Below, piece by piece: positions 53,487-62,232 of a stretch of DNA of 64,000 nucleotides. Origin of the DNA: JAGRMG01 sp047975215 (lineage in GTDB: Bacteria > Pseudomonadota > Alphaproteobacteria > Rhodobacterales > Rhodobacteraceae). The position numbers were made by a program, and so were the translations under genes. The stretch spans positions 1 to 64,000 of the forward strand of contig JBKEDD010000071.1 in the NCBI GenBank assembly GCA_047975215.1, given 5' to 3'. Each line of letters starts with the position of its first letter. Positions within the stretch are counted from its first letter, which is position 1. Below the pieces are notes generated by a model. That model ran no database searches. It was not told the origin of the DNA and was given only the letters and a program-made list of their open reading frames with translations.

Positions 53487-54515
53487 TCAGAACAGGGCGC
53501 CCGGCCCGATATCGCTGCCGAAGGCGCGCGCCGCGACGCGGGTCATGTGAGGCGCCGTATCGCCCCAGCCGGTATCCAGTACCAGCGCGCGTTTCAGGAA
53601 CAGGTGCACGTCCGTTTCCCAGGAATAGCCCATGGCGCCATGTACCTGCACCGCGCGGCGCGTGGCCATGTCGGCCACCCGGCTTGCCCGGAGCCGCGCG
53701 TTCGCCAGATGCGCGCGCGCCGTTTCGTCTTGTCGTGGCAGCAGTGCGGCGGCGGCCTCGATTACCGGGGTGAGGAAGGCCAGTTGCACCTCGACCTCGG
53801 CCAGCATGTGCTTGACGGCCTGGTTGGCGCCGATGGCGCGGCCGAATTGCCGACGCTCATGCGCGTAGGCGACCGAAAGCGCCTGCACGCCGCGTGCGAT
53901 GCCAGCCAGCGCGGCGGCGGTGAACAGCGCGCCACGGTCCGACGCCAGCGCCAGCGCGTTCTTGGCGGCGGGAGCGGCGGGAAACCGCTGCGCGCCGGGC
54001 CCCGGTTCGGCGGTGAATAGCTTCGTAAGAGGGTCCACCGTGGGTTGCGCGTTCAGGACAAAGGCGGCGGGCGGGCCGACCAAAAGGTTGCCGTCCTCGT
54101 CCGCCAGCAGGATCAGCCGCGCGCTGTCGGCATGGGGCGCGAACCGTCGCAGCGGGTGGAACAGAATCGCATGCCCGTCGCCGGCCGCCATGGCGGCCAT
54201 GTCCTGTGCAAAGTCGTCGCCCGCCAATTCATGCAGCAACGGCAGGGCGACGCCCGCACTGTCGATCAGCGGTTCGGGCAGCAGGGCGGTGCCCGCGGCC
54301 CGGGCGATGGCGGCAAAAGCGGCCTCGTCGAGCCCGACACCGCCCGCGCCCTCGGGCAGAAGCGCCCCGGTCAGGCCCAGATCGGCCAGCGCCCGCCAGC
54401 GTGCGGTATCGAACGGACCCCCCTTCCGCAGCGCCTCGCGCGCACACAGGTCGGCCAGCGCGCCCTGCACGGTTTCGGCGATCATCCGCTGTTCGTCGGA
54501 AACCCGGAAATCCAT
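53487..54515 (-). CDS. Acyl-CoA dehydrogenase, short subunit
   Basis: A 342-residue flavoprotein-family subunit that desaturates an acyl-CoA at C2-C3. The N-terminal helical domain (VSDEQRMIAETVQGAL), a reduced beta domain and a C-terminal domain with AYAHERRQFGRAIGANQAVKHMLA and VQVHGAMGYSWETDVHLFLKRA are visible. It is shorter than single-gene acyl-CoA dehydrogenases (about 380). Next to a second, dissimilar dehydrogenase gene, it may form a mixed tetramer like those of steroid side-chain degradation. AGGAG precedes the start. It is the last gene of the cluster. Confidence 0.88.
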   Translation of the reverse strand: MDFRVSDEQRMIAETVQGALADLCAREALRKGGPFDTARWRALADLGLTGALLPEGAGGVGLDEAAFAAIARAAGTALLPEPLIDSAGVALPLLHELAGDDFAQDMAAMAAGDGHAILFHPLRRFAPHADSARLILLADEDGNLLVGPPAAFVLNAQPTVDPLTKLFTAEPGPGAQRFPAAPAAKNALALASDRGALFTAAALAGIARGVQALSVAYAHERRQFGRAIGANQAVKHMLAEVEVQLAFLTPVIEAAAALLPRQDETARAHLANARLRASRVADMATRRAVQVHGAMGYSWETDVHLFLKRALVLDTGWGDTAPHMTRVAARAFGSDIGPGALF

Positions 54516-54527
54516 CTCTTTTGCTCC

Positions 54528-55691
54528 TCAGGCGCGGGGCAGGCCAAGCACGCGCTCGGCGATGATGTTCTTCTGGATCTCGTTTGAACCTGCGTAGATC
54601 GGCCCGGACAGCGAGAACAGGAAACCGTCGAGCCACGCCGCCGCATCCCCGCTGGCGGGCGCCTCCGCAGCCAGCACCCCGCGCGGCCCCAGGAGATCGA
54701 GTGCCGCGCGATGCAGCGCGATGTCGAGTTCGGACCAGAAGATCTTGTTCAGCGATGCCTCGGCACCGATGCTGCCACCGGCCTTCAAATGCGACGCGGT
54801 GCGGTAGATCGACAGCGCGTAGGCATCGGCATCCATGACCGCGCGCAGCACCGCGTCGCGTGTCGTCGGGGCAACCGCATCGCCCATGCTGGCGCAGAGG
54901 CTTGCCAGCCGCGCCGCTGTCGCCTGGTAGCGCGCCGGGCTGCGCAGCATCAGGCCGCGTTCGAACCCGGCGGTGGTCATGCAGATCTTCCAGCCTTCGC
55001 CTTCCTCTCCCAGCCGGTTGAATGCGGGTACGCGTGCGTTTTCCAGCAGCAGTTCCGCAAACCCCGTCTCGCCGTCGATCTGCGCGATCGGCTGCACCGT
55101 CACGCCGGGCGCGTCGAGCGGAAAGAAGATCAGCGACAGCCCCCGATGCCGGGTCTGGTCCGGGTCTGTGCGAAACAGGCCGAACGCCCAGTCGGCAAAG
55201 ACGGCGCGCGAAGACCATATCTTGTGCCCGTTCAGCAGGTAGTCGTCGCCGTCGCGGCGGGCGGTGGCGCGAATGGCTGCGAGGTCGGACCCGGCCTGCG
55301 GTTCGGACCACGCCTGCGCCCAGATCTCGTCGCCCGCGGCCATCGGCGGCAGGAAGCGCGCCTTCTGCTCGTCCGAGCCGTAATCCATCAGGGTTGGCCC
55401 CAGCAGGAAGATGCCGTTCTGGTTCACGCGCCCCGGGGCGTTCGCGCGAAAATACTCCTCTTCGAAGATCAGCCAGCGGATCAGGTCGAGGTCGCGCCCG
55501 CCATAGCGTTCCGGCCATGTCACCATGCCCCAGCGGCCGGCGTTCAGGGTGGCTTCCCATTGGCGGTGCGCCTCGAATCCCTCGCGGCTGGCGTCGAAGG
55601 AGGGCAGCGCCTCGCGCGGGGCGTTGGCGCCCATCCATTCGCGCACCTCGGCGCGAAAGGCGCGTTCTGCGGCGCTGTAGGTCAGATCCAT
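54528..55691 (-). CDS. Acyl-CoA dehydrogenase, long subunit
   Basis: A 387-residue acyl-CoA dehydrogenase. Signatures include WAQAWSEPQAGSDLAAIRATA (about 127-147, flavin/substrate block), KIWSSRA, and the C-terminal GPIYAGSNEIQKNIIAERVLG. The residue before GSNEIQ is Ala, where medium-chain enzymes carry the catalytic Glu (YEG); the base could lie elsewhere or in the partner. It starts inside the end of the synthetase gene (10-base overlap) and precedes the short subunit by 12 bases. Substrate unknown. Confidence 0.9.
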   Translation of the reverse strand: MDLTYSAAERAFRAEVREWMGANAPREALPSFDASREGFEAHRQWEATLNAGRWGMVTWPERYGGRDLDLIRWLIFEEEYFRANAPGRVNQNGIFLLGPTLMDYGSDEQKARFLPPMAAGDEIWAQAWSEPQAGSDLAAIRATARRDGDDYLLNGHKIWSSRAVFADWAFGLFRTDPDQTRHRGLSLIFFPLDAPGVTVQPIAQIDGETGFAELLLENARVPAFNRLGEEGEGWKICMTTAGFERGLMLRSPARYQATAARLASLCASMGDAVAPTTRDAVLRAVMDADAYALSIYRTASHLKAGGSIGAEASLNKIFWSELDIALHRAALDLLGPRGVLAAEAPASGDAAAWLDGFLFSLSGPIYAGSNEIQKNIIAERVLGLPRA

Positions 55692-57250
55692 CGGCTTGCC
55701 CGTATTCCCTGGCCGCCGGTCAGGGCTGCGCGCAGATCCTTCTTGCGGATCTTGCCGCTGTCTTCGCGCGGCAGGGCCGCGACGATGTGAAACCGGCGCG
55801 GGATCTTGAACCGGGCGAGCCGGTCCTCCAGCGCGCTGCGCAGCGCGGGTTCGCCGAGATCCGTCGCCACGCAGGCCGCGACCAGTTCGCCGAATTCCGG
55901 ATCCGGCAGGCCCAGTACCGCTGCGTCCCGCACACCGGGAATGTCGAGAAGCGCCGCCTCGACGTCCGACGGGTAGATGTTGACGCCGCCCGAAATGATC
56001 ATGTCGGTCTTGCGGTCGCGCAGGTGCAGGTAGCCGTCGGCGTCGAGGAACCCCACGTCGCCCGCGCTGACCAGATCGCCGCGCCGCATCCTGTCGGCCT
56101 CGCCCGGGCGGTTGCGGTATTCGAATGTCGGGTAATCGTCGATCTTCAGGAAGATCTCGCCGATCTCGCCCGTGGGGCAGGTCCGGCCGTGGCGATCGAC
56201 GATCTCCACCCGGGTCCAGGGCGTCGGGCGGCCGACGCTGCCGGGGTGCCCGGGCGCCTCGGAAGGCGTCAGCACGATGCCGGGGCCGGTTTCGGACGCG
56301 CCGTAATATTCGCCGATCACCGGGCCGAACCAGTCGATCATCGCCGCGCGCACCTCGGGCGGGCAGGGGGCGGCGCCATGGACCACGTGGACCAGCGACG
56401 ACAGGTCGTAACGCGCGCGCAGCTCGGCTGGCAGTTTCAGCAGCCGCACCATCATCGTCGGCACCAGGTGCAGATGCGTCAGCCGGTGGTCGTGGATCAG
56501 CTTCAGCAACTCCTCGGCGTCAAAGCGCGGTTGCAGGATCACCAGCGCGCCGGGCGTGCGCACGGCGTGCAGCGCATAGACGTTCGGTACCGAATGATAC
56601 ATCGGCCCGGTGATCGCGGTGCGGATCACGCGCCCCGGCGCGATGCCATAGGCCAGCGCGACCACCTCGCGCACCCGTTTTGCCATGCTGCCGGTTGCGG
56701 GTTCGCGCACGACGCCCTTGGGTGCGCCGGTGGTGCCCGAAGTGTAGATGATGTTGGATCGCGGCGGTGCGGCGGGGCCATCGTAGGGTGCCTGGGCATC
56801 GCGCCATGCCGCCCAGTCGGCACCCGCCGGGGCGGTTGTTCGGGCGATGCCGTAGGCCGCGGCTATCTCGGGCGGGGTCGTGGCCTGCAGCACGCGCAGG
56901 CCATGCGGCAGGGCGGGGCCGAAACGCGCGATCAGGTCGGCATGGATCACCACCAGCCGCGCGCCGCTGTCGCGCAGGATATGCGCCGCCTCGTCCGCCG
57001 TGGCGTGCCAGTTCACCGGCGCCACGTAAACGCCGATCATGGCCGCGCCCAGCATCGCTTCCAGGAACGTGAAGCCGTTGCGCAGGATCACGGCCACGCT
57101 GTCGCCCTCGGCCAGCCCCTCGACCTTCAGCGCGGCGGCCACGCGGGCGGCGCGGGCCATCAGGTCGTCCTGCGCGATGCGCCGGTCGCCCGCGATGATC
57201 ATGCCGCCAGCGGTGGTGATGCCGGGCGCGTCCGCCTGGGTCACGGTCAT
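55682..57250 (-). CDS. AMP-forming acyl-CoA synthetase
   Basis: Activates a carboxylic acid to its CoA thioester with ATP. The 522-residue ANL-superfamily protein has the P-loop YTSGTTGAPKG (169-179), the GEYYGASETG motif (about 315), the LVSAGDVGFLD and DRKTDMIISGGVNIYP hinge region, and the C-terminal catalytic lysine in LPREDSGKIRKKDL. It overlaps the crotonase gene by four bases and the long dehydrogenase gene by ten. The acid it activates cannot be told; the neighbouring TRAP system presumably imports it. Confidence 0.93.
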   Translation of the reverse strand: MTVTQADAPGITTAGGMIIAGDRRIAQDDLMARAARVAAALKVEGLAEGDSVAVILRNGFTFLEAMLGAAMIGVYVAPVNWHATADEAAHILRDSGARLVVIHADLIARFGPALPHGLRVLQATTPPEIAAAYGIARTTAPAGADWAAWRDAQAPYDGPAAPPRSNIIYTSGTTGAPKGVVREPATGSMAKRVREVVALAYGIAPGRVIRTAITGPMYHSVPNVYALHAVRTPGALVILQPRFDAEELLKLIHDHRLTHLHLVPTMMVRLLKLPAELRARYDLSSLVHVVHGAAPCPPEVRAAMIDWFGPVIGEYYGASETGPGIVLTPSEAPGHPGSVGRPTPWTRVEIVDRHGRTCPTGEIGEIFLKIDDYPTFEYRNRPGEADRMRRGDLVSAGDVGFLDADGYLHLRDRKTDMIISGGVNIYPSDVEAALLDIPGVRDAAVLGLPDPEFGELVAACVATDLGEPALRSALEDRLARFKIPRRFHIVAALPREDSGKIRKKDLRAALTGGQGIRASRWI

Positions 57251-58116
57251 TCTCCCTCGTTCCTGTTCAGTCTTGCCATGTCACGCCCGGAAAGCCCGGC
57301 GAGGTTGTCCTCGCTCGTCAGGCTGTTGTGCGCGTGCGCGAGGTGATGCAGCCCGAAGGCCATGTCCATCGCCGCCCGCTTGCCCTGCAGGTCCTCTGTG
57401 TTGTTGAACGCCTGCCGGGTCAGCGACAGCCCGAAGCGCGGCATCGCCGCGATGCGCGCGGCGATGCGGGCGGTTTCCTCCTCAAGCGTGTCGCGGGGAA
57501 CCAGCCGGTTCACCATCCCGAGCGTATGGGCGCGTTCCGCATCAATCGGTTCACCCAGCAACACGAGTTCGCGCGCCACGCGCGCCGGAAGCTCGAACGC
57601 GTGGGCGAAATACTCGACGCCGGGAAACCCCATGTGCAACACCGGGTCGGCAAAGCGCGCGTCGTCCGAAGCGACGATCAGGTCGCAGACCCAGGCCAGC
57701 ATCAGCCCGCCCGCCATGCAGGCGCCGTGAACGCTGGCGATCATCGGTTTCGGCCCCTCGCGCCAGCGCCGGCACATGCCGAGATAGACCTCCATTTCGC
57801 GGACGAACTGCATTTCGGAGCCGGGCAGGCCCACATGGTCGTGCCAGTTGGACGCGCGGATGGGGAAGGTCACATGCGCGTCGCGCCCGGGCGTGCCGAT
57901 GTCGTGCCCGCCGGAAAAATTCCTGCCCGCCCCGCGCAGCACGATCACCTTGACCGCTTCGTCGGCATTGGCGGCCGTGATCGCCGCGTCCAGCGCATAG
58001 GTCATCTGCGAATTCTGCGCGTTGCCATAGCGCGGGCGGTTCATGGTCAGCCATGTCACGCCGTCGCGGGTCTCGCTCAGTACGGGTTCGTCGGTTTCAT
58101 ACACGGGATCGGTCAC
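57247..58116 (-). CDS. Crotonase-fold enzyme lacking hydratase glutamates
   Basis: A 289-residue enoyl-CoA hydratase/isomerase-superfamily protein. The oxyanion-hole segments are present (SGGHD at 68-72; ACMAGG at 132-137). Aligned by eye to rat enoyl-CoA hydratase, the catalytic glutamates 144 and 164 are replaced by Met139 and Val159 (GGLMLAWVCD; FADPVLHMG). Other crotonases with such changes act as hydrolases, isomerases or lyases, so hydration is doubtful. Start GTG 58116 has a strong AAAGGAG eight bases upstream. It overlaps the permease gene by 20 bases and the synthetase by four. Confidence 0.88.
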   Translation of the reverse strand: MTDPVYETDEPVLSETRDGVTWLTMNRPRYGNAQNSQMTYALDAAITAANADEAVKVIVLRGAGRNFSGGHDIGTPGRDAHVTFPIRASNWHDHVGLPGSEMQFVREMEVYLGMCRRWREGPKPMIASVHGACMAGGLMLAWVCDLIVASDDARFADPVLHMGFPGVEYFAHAFELPARVARELVLLGEPIDAERAHTLGMVNRLVPRDTLEEETARIAARIAAMPRFGLSLTRQAFNNTEDLQGKRAAMDMAFGLHHLAHAHNSLTSEDNLAGLSGRDMARLNRNEGE

Positions 58117-59998
58117 GGGTCGATCTCCTTTCCATCAGGGTCCAGATCGCCACCGGGGCCAGCGCCCCGGCGGCAAGAAGAAGCAGCACGGACGGGGCTA
58201 TGCCGGTCAGCGCCCCGCCGGGCAGGGCAAAGCCGAGCCCGGAAAGCAGCGTCAGCAACCGCAGCACCGCCCCCGCCGGGCCACGGGGATAGGCGCCGGC
58301 GCCGATCAGCCAGTTCTGCGCCGCGCAGGATATCAGGAACACTCCGAACAGCGCCGATCCGAAGGTGCCCAGCACCTCGCCCGCGCTGCCCTGCATGATC
58401 AGCGCGGGCGCGACCACGAAGAAGAACGGCAGCAGGTAGATCACCCCGCCAAGGCGCATCGCCTCAAAGCCGGTGCGCATCGGGTTGGCCTTGGCGATGG
58501 TGGCGGCGGCGAAGGCGCCGATGGCGACGGGCGGCGTGATGTAGCTCAGCATGCTCCAGTAGAGGATGAACAGGTGCACCGGCAGCGGCTCCAGCCCCGC
58601 CTGCACCAGGGCGGGCGCGAGCCCGACGGCAAGGAAGATATAGGCCGCCGTTACCGTCATCCCTATCCCGAGGATGAATGCAGTTGCCGCCCCCATGACA
58701 AGCAGGAGGAAAAGGTTCCCCCCCGCCAGCGCCAGCAGGTCCGATGCTATGTTGCCGATCTTGCCGGTCACGACCAGCGCGCCCACGATCAGGCCCACGG
58801 CCGCCATCAGCCCGGCCAGTTCCGCGAACAGTCGTCCCACGTCCTCCATGAAGGCGCCGAAACCCGCAAGGCCCCAGCGATGCGCGGGCAGCGACTGGTT
58901 GATGACCAGCAGCAGTGCCGTCGCGAACCACGGCGCCCAGGCCTCGCGGCTGAGAACCAGCAGCATCCAGATCAGCAGCACGAAGACCGCCAGGTACCAC
59001 CACCCTTCGCGCAGCACGGTGCCGATGCGCGGCAGTTCCGCTTCGGGAAGGCCCGCAAGCCCGCGCCGCGCCGCCATCGCGTCGACCTGGAAGAACAGGC
59101 CGAGGAAATACAGGAGCGTCGGCAGCACCGCCGCCAGCGCGATCTGCTGGTAGGGGATGTTCAGGAATGTCGCCATGACGAAGGCCGTGGCCCCCATCAC
59201 CGGCGGCGCCAGCACGCCGCCGGTGGAAGCGCAGGCCTCCACCCCGCCGGCGACCTCGCGCCGGATGCCGGTGCGTGTCATGGTCGGGATCGTCAGCGTG
59301 CCGGTGGTCAGAACGTTGGTGATGACGCTGCCCGACATCGACCCCATGAGCCCGGACGACAGAACCGCCACCTTCGCCGGCCCGCCCCGCACATGGCCGA
59401 GTGCCGCGAAAGCGAGATCGAGGAAGAACTTGCCGCCCCCGGTGCGTTGCAGCGCAACACCGAAAACCAGGAACCCGAGCACGAGGTTGATGAAGGCGCG
59501 CATAGGAACGCCGAGGATGCCCTCGCCGCTCATCGCGTAGAAGACGGCCGTGTCGGCCAGCGGCATCGAGAACCCGGCCAGGAACGAGGGCAGCGAAGCC
59601 GCGAACAGCGGGTAGAACGACAGCGGCGCCACGATCGCCATCATCGCCGTGCCGCCGATGCGCCGGCCGGCCTCAAGTACCAGGAGCCACAGGATCAGCG
59701 CCGCCACCTGTGCCGTCGCGGGGGCAGCGTATTCCCAGCCTTCCATGATGATGCGCTCGACCTGGAGAGCGAAATAGACGTTGACGGCGAACGCCAGCAG
59801 CGCAAGGCAGACGTCCAGCCACCGCCACAGCGGCCAGAGCAGGAACGAAAACGGCAGCAGCAGCGCCAGCGAGCCATACATGAACTGGTTCGTCAGCGGC
59901 ACATAGCCGAGCCACGCGCCCATGTTGAACGTCTGGTAGACGGACGCCGCCAGGACGACGGCCGCCGCCAGGCGAAGCGCAAGGGTTGTCGGTGTCAT
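58097..59998 (-). CDS. TRAP transporter fused permease (TAXI type)
   Basis: A 633-residue inner-membrane protein in which the small (DctQ-like, four helices, about 1-130) and large (DctM-like, about 135-600) TRAP subunits are fused, as is usual for TAXI-type systems. Conserved glycine-rich segments are GSMSGSVITNVLTTGTLTIP (about 215-235) and GGVLAPPVMGATAFVMA. It drives Na+-coupled uptake of an organic acid delivered by the binding protein 81 bases upstream. I start at ATG 59998 with GAGG before it. The 20-base overlap with the crotonase gene ties uptake to catabolism. Confidence 0.93.
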   Translation of the reverse strand: MTPTTLALRLAAAVVLAASVYQTFNMGAWLGYVPLTNQFMYGSLALLLPFSFLLWPLWRWLDVCLALLAFAVNVYFALQVERIIMEGWEYAAPATAQVAALILWLLVLEAGRRIGGTAMMAIVAPLSFYPLFAASLPSFLAGFSMPLADTAVFYAMSGEGILGVPMRAFINLVLGFLVFGVALQRTGGGKFFLDLAFAALGHVRGGPAKVAVLSSGLMGSMSGSVITNVLTTGTLTIPTMTRTGIRREVAGGVEACASTGGVLAPPVMGATAFVMATFLNIPYQQIALAAVLPTLLYFLGLFFQVDAMAARRGLAGLPEAELPRIGTVLREGWWYLAVFVLLIWMLLVLSREAWAPWFATALLLVINQSLPAHRWGLAGFGAFMEDVGRLFAELAGLMAAVGLIVGALVVTGKIGNIASDLLALAGGNLFLLLVMGAATAFILGIGMTVTAAYIFLAVGLAPALVQAGLEPLPVHLFILYWSMLSYITPPVAIGAFAAATIAKANPMRTGFEAMRLGGVIYLLPFFFVVAPALIMQGSAGEVLGTFGSALFGVFLISCAAQNWLIGAGAYPRGPAGAVLRLLTLLSGLGFALPGGALTGIAPSVLLLLAAGALAPVAIWTLMERRSTRDRSRV

Positions 59999-60079
59999 GG
60001 GCGATGCCTCGAACGGTCGGGGAAGCAGGGCACGCGCACGCACGGGCAGCGCGCGCCCCGCAACGTCGCTGGCGGGGGT

Positions 60080-61222
60080 CTAGTCGAAGACCACCGGCAG
60101 GCCGGCTGCCTTCAGTGCGCCGGCGCGGGCCGTCATCCAGGCGGCGGCGAAAGCGTCGCCTTCGCCCGCGGCGCCCTTGTCGAGCCCGGCCCAGGCATCG
60201 GCCAGCACCTTCTGGCGCGCGACCAGCTTGTCATTGTGGGCCGCCGTCTCGTCGGTCCAGACGCCCGCTTCCTTGAAATAGCGGATCGCGCCGGGGTGGT
60301 AGGGAATGACCCAGGTCAGGTCCTGCACGTCCAGCGCCCAGCCCTGCGCCCCCGGGGCGGCATCCTTGTAGCTGTCGAGGTTCTCGACCATGGATTTCGT
60401 CAGGGCATAGACTTCGTTCTCGTCCCGTTCCGCCGTGGTGACGAGGAACGGATAGGGGTATCCGGCACCCTCGAAGCTCTGCCCCTCGGGCAGGCCCGAT
60501 GCCTGGGTGATCACCCGCTTGGCCAGGTAGGGCGCGGTTTCGTGCAGGCGCGCCCAGCCTTCCTCGTCGTCATGGGGCAGCGGGATCCAGTGGATGCCAT
60601 GCGGTCCCGACGCAAGCTGCGCCGATTTCGGTGTCAGCGTGGTGGCGAAGGCAACGTCGGACTGATCGTTGATGACCCCGTCCCAACTGGCCGAGAAGCC
60701 GGAATAGTCGATCGTCTCAACATCGTCGCGGGTCAGGTCGCCGAAAGCCAGCACCGAATTCATCGGCACGTTCAGCGCCGCCGCGGCGCGCACATGCGGC
60801 ACCCGCTTGCCCCTGAGGTCGGCAGCGGTTTCGATGCCCGCATCGCCGCGCGTGGCGAACCCGACGCCCGAGCCGTCGATCTTGGCCAGGATCATGCGCA
60901 GCGGTTGCGGGCCCCAGTCGGGGGCGGCGAAGTTGGTTACGCCCTCGGTGCTGAAATAGGCGGCAACGCCGCACATGCAGTAGCCCGCCTGTCCGGCCTT
61001 GATCGGTGTCAGCCGGGCGATGTCGTTCTGGCCGGGCAGAACGGCGACGCGGGTGCCTTCCTTTTCCTTCAGCATGTTGCCGACGGCGATGGCCTGCGCG
61101 TATCCCGAACTGTCGGTCGGATAGGCCATCCACTTCATCTGCCCCGGCAGCCCTTCGGCCATGGCGGTGGTGGCAAGAAGCGCCGCGGCGGCGCCCCAGA
61201 TCCCGGTCTTTGAAAAACGCAT
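60080..61222 (-). CDS. TAXI-family TRAP transporter substrate-binding protein
   Basis: A 380-residue periplasmic binding protein with a signal peptide (about 1-22, ending TAMAEG). The TAXI pattern is seen in SSGYAQAIAVGNMLKE (about 38-53), VAVLPGQND and LRGKRVPHV followed by ETIDYSGF. It captures the substrate for the fused permease. A strong AGGGGAGGAAA ribosome site precedes the start. It is the first gene of the cluster and divergent from the LysR gene, 116 bases away. The ligand is unknown. Confidence 0.9.
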   Translation of the reverse strand: MRFSKTGIWGAAAALLATTAMAEGLPGQMKWMAYPTDSSGYAQAIAVGNMLKEKEGTRVAVLPGQNDIARLTPIKAGQAGYCMCGVAAYFSTEGVTNFAAPDWGPQPLRMILAKIDGSGVGFATRGDAGIETAADLRGKRVPHVRAAAALNVPMNSVLAFGDLTRDDVETIDYSGFSASWDGVINDQSDVAFATTLTPKSAQLASGPHGIHWIPLPHDDEEGWARLHETAPYLAKRVITQASGLPEGQSFEGAGYPYPFLVTTAERDENEVYALTKSMVENLDSYKDAAPGAQGWALDVQDLTWVIPYHPGAIRYFKEAGVWTDETAAHNDKLVARQKVLADAWAGLDKGAAGEGDAFAAAWMTARAGALKAAGLPVVFD

Positions 61223-61284
61223 GGGTTTCCTCCCCTTCCTCGTTGTGCCCGGCTTGCGCGGGGCGGCACGAAAAGCCTAGGCTG

Positions 61285-61318
61285 TCAAAAATGTGCATTG
61301 AAAGCGAAAATATCACAT
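61285..61318. promoter_or_regulatory. Possible LysR operator in the divergent gap
   Basis: The 116-base gap between lysR and the TAXI gene holds an AT-rich patch with two interrupted dyads: TCAA-N9-TTGA (61285-61301) and ATGTG-N18-CACAT (61291-61318). LysR regulators usually bind such sites (T-N11-A) between themselves and their targets. Assignment is by place and pattern only. Confidence 0.35.
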
Positions 61319-61338
61319 AGGGGGCATAGCGCAGACGC

Positions 61339-62232
61339 ATGGGAAACTGGAACGGTTACCGCGATTTCCTGGCCATCGCCAGCGCCGGCAGTATCAGCGC
61401 GGCGGCGCGCGCGCTCGGGATTGCGCAGCCCACGCTGAGCCGCCGGCTGGCGCATCTGGAGGCGGATGTCGGCGTGCGCCTGTTGCTGCGCACGCCGACC
61501 GGCATGTCGCTGACACCGGCGGGCGAACGGGTGCTGCAGACGCTCGAAACCGTGCGCGACACCCTGGGCCAGATGGAGGCCGAGATTCTCGATGCCGATG
61601 TATCGCTGCAGGGATCCGTGCGGGTGACGGTGACGGAAACGCTTGGCGTTACCTGGCTGGCCCCGCTGATCGTCGAGTTCAACGAAGCCTATCCGAACAT
61701 CCGCATCGAACTGGTGATCGACAACGCCATGATCAACCTGCTCAGCCGCGAGGCGCATATCGCCGTGCGCCTGCTGCGCCCGTCGCAGGGCGATCTGATT
61801 GCCCGGCAGGCGGGAATGCTGGAGATCGGGCTTTACGCCGCCCGCGCCTATGCCCGCCGCTACGGCCTGCCGTCCCGCCCCGACGATGCGCGCACCCACA
61901 GGGCGGTCGGCCTTCTGGGCAGCACGCCGACCGCGCTTATGACCGAGCAGCTATTCACGGCCGAACGGCATGTGTTCCAGTCAAACAGCCTGCTGGCGGT
62001 CTACCGGGCGGTCCGTGCAGGGCTGGGGATCGGGCCGGTGGTCACGCTGCTTGGCGATGGCGATGGCGATCTCGTGCCGTGCATGAAAGCAGAGCGGAGG
62101 CTGTCCAAGGAAATATGGCTGACCGCCGTGCCCGAACTGCGCGACAGCGCGCGGATCCGGGCGGTCTTCGATTTCCTTGCCGACCGGCTGCCGACGCTGC
62201 GGCCCCTGCCGGGTACTACCGCGACGGTTTGA
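61339..62232 (+). CDS. LysR-family transcriptional regulator
   Basis: A 297-residue regulator with an N-terminal winged helix-turn-helix (about 8-65, SISAAARALGIAQPTLSRRLAHLE) and a periplasmic-binding-protein-like effector domain from about 90. It is divergent from the TAXI/CoA cluster, the usual place of a LysR activator of a catabolic operon. The co-inducer is probably the imported acid or its CoA ester. The ribosome site is weak. Confidence 0.9.
   Translation: MGNWNGYRDFLAIASAGSISAAARALGIAQPTLSRRLAHLEADVGVRLLLRTPTGMSLTPAGERVLQTLETVRDTLGQMEAEILDADVSLQGSVRVTVTETLGVTWLAPLIVEFNEAYPNIRIELVIDNAMINLLSREAHIAVRLLRPSQGDLIARQAGMLEIGLYAARAYARRYGLPSRPDDARTHRAVGLLGSTPTALMTEQLFTAERHVFQSNSLLAVYRAVRAGLGIGPVVTLLGDGDGDLVPCMKAERRLSKEIWLTAVPELRDSARIRAVFDFLADRLPTLRPLPGTTATV

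Noticed and set aside
58043..61213. Plus-strand 1,056-codon frame across the TRAP genes
   Set aside because: It is antisense to a fused TRAP permease and its binding protein, both with strong domain and signal-peptide evidence.
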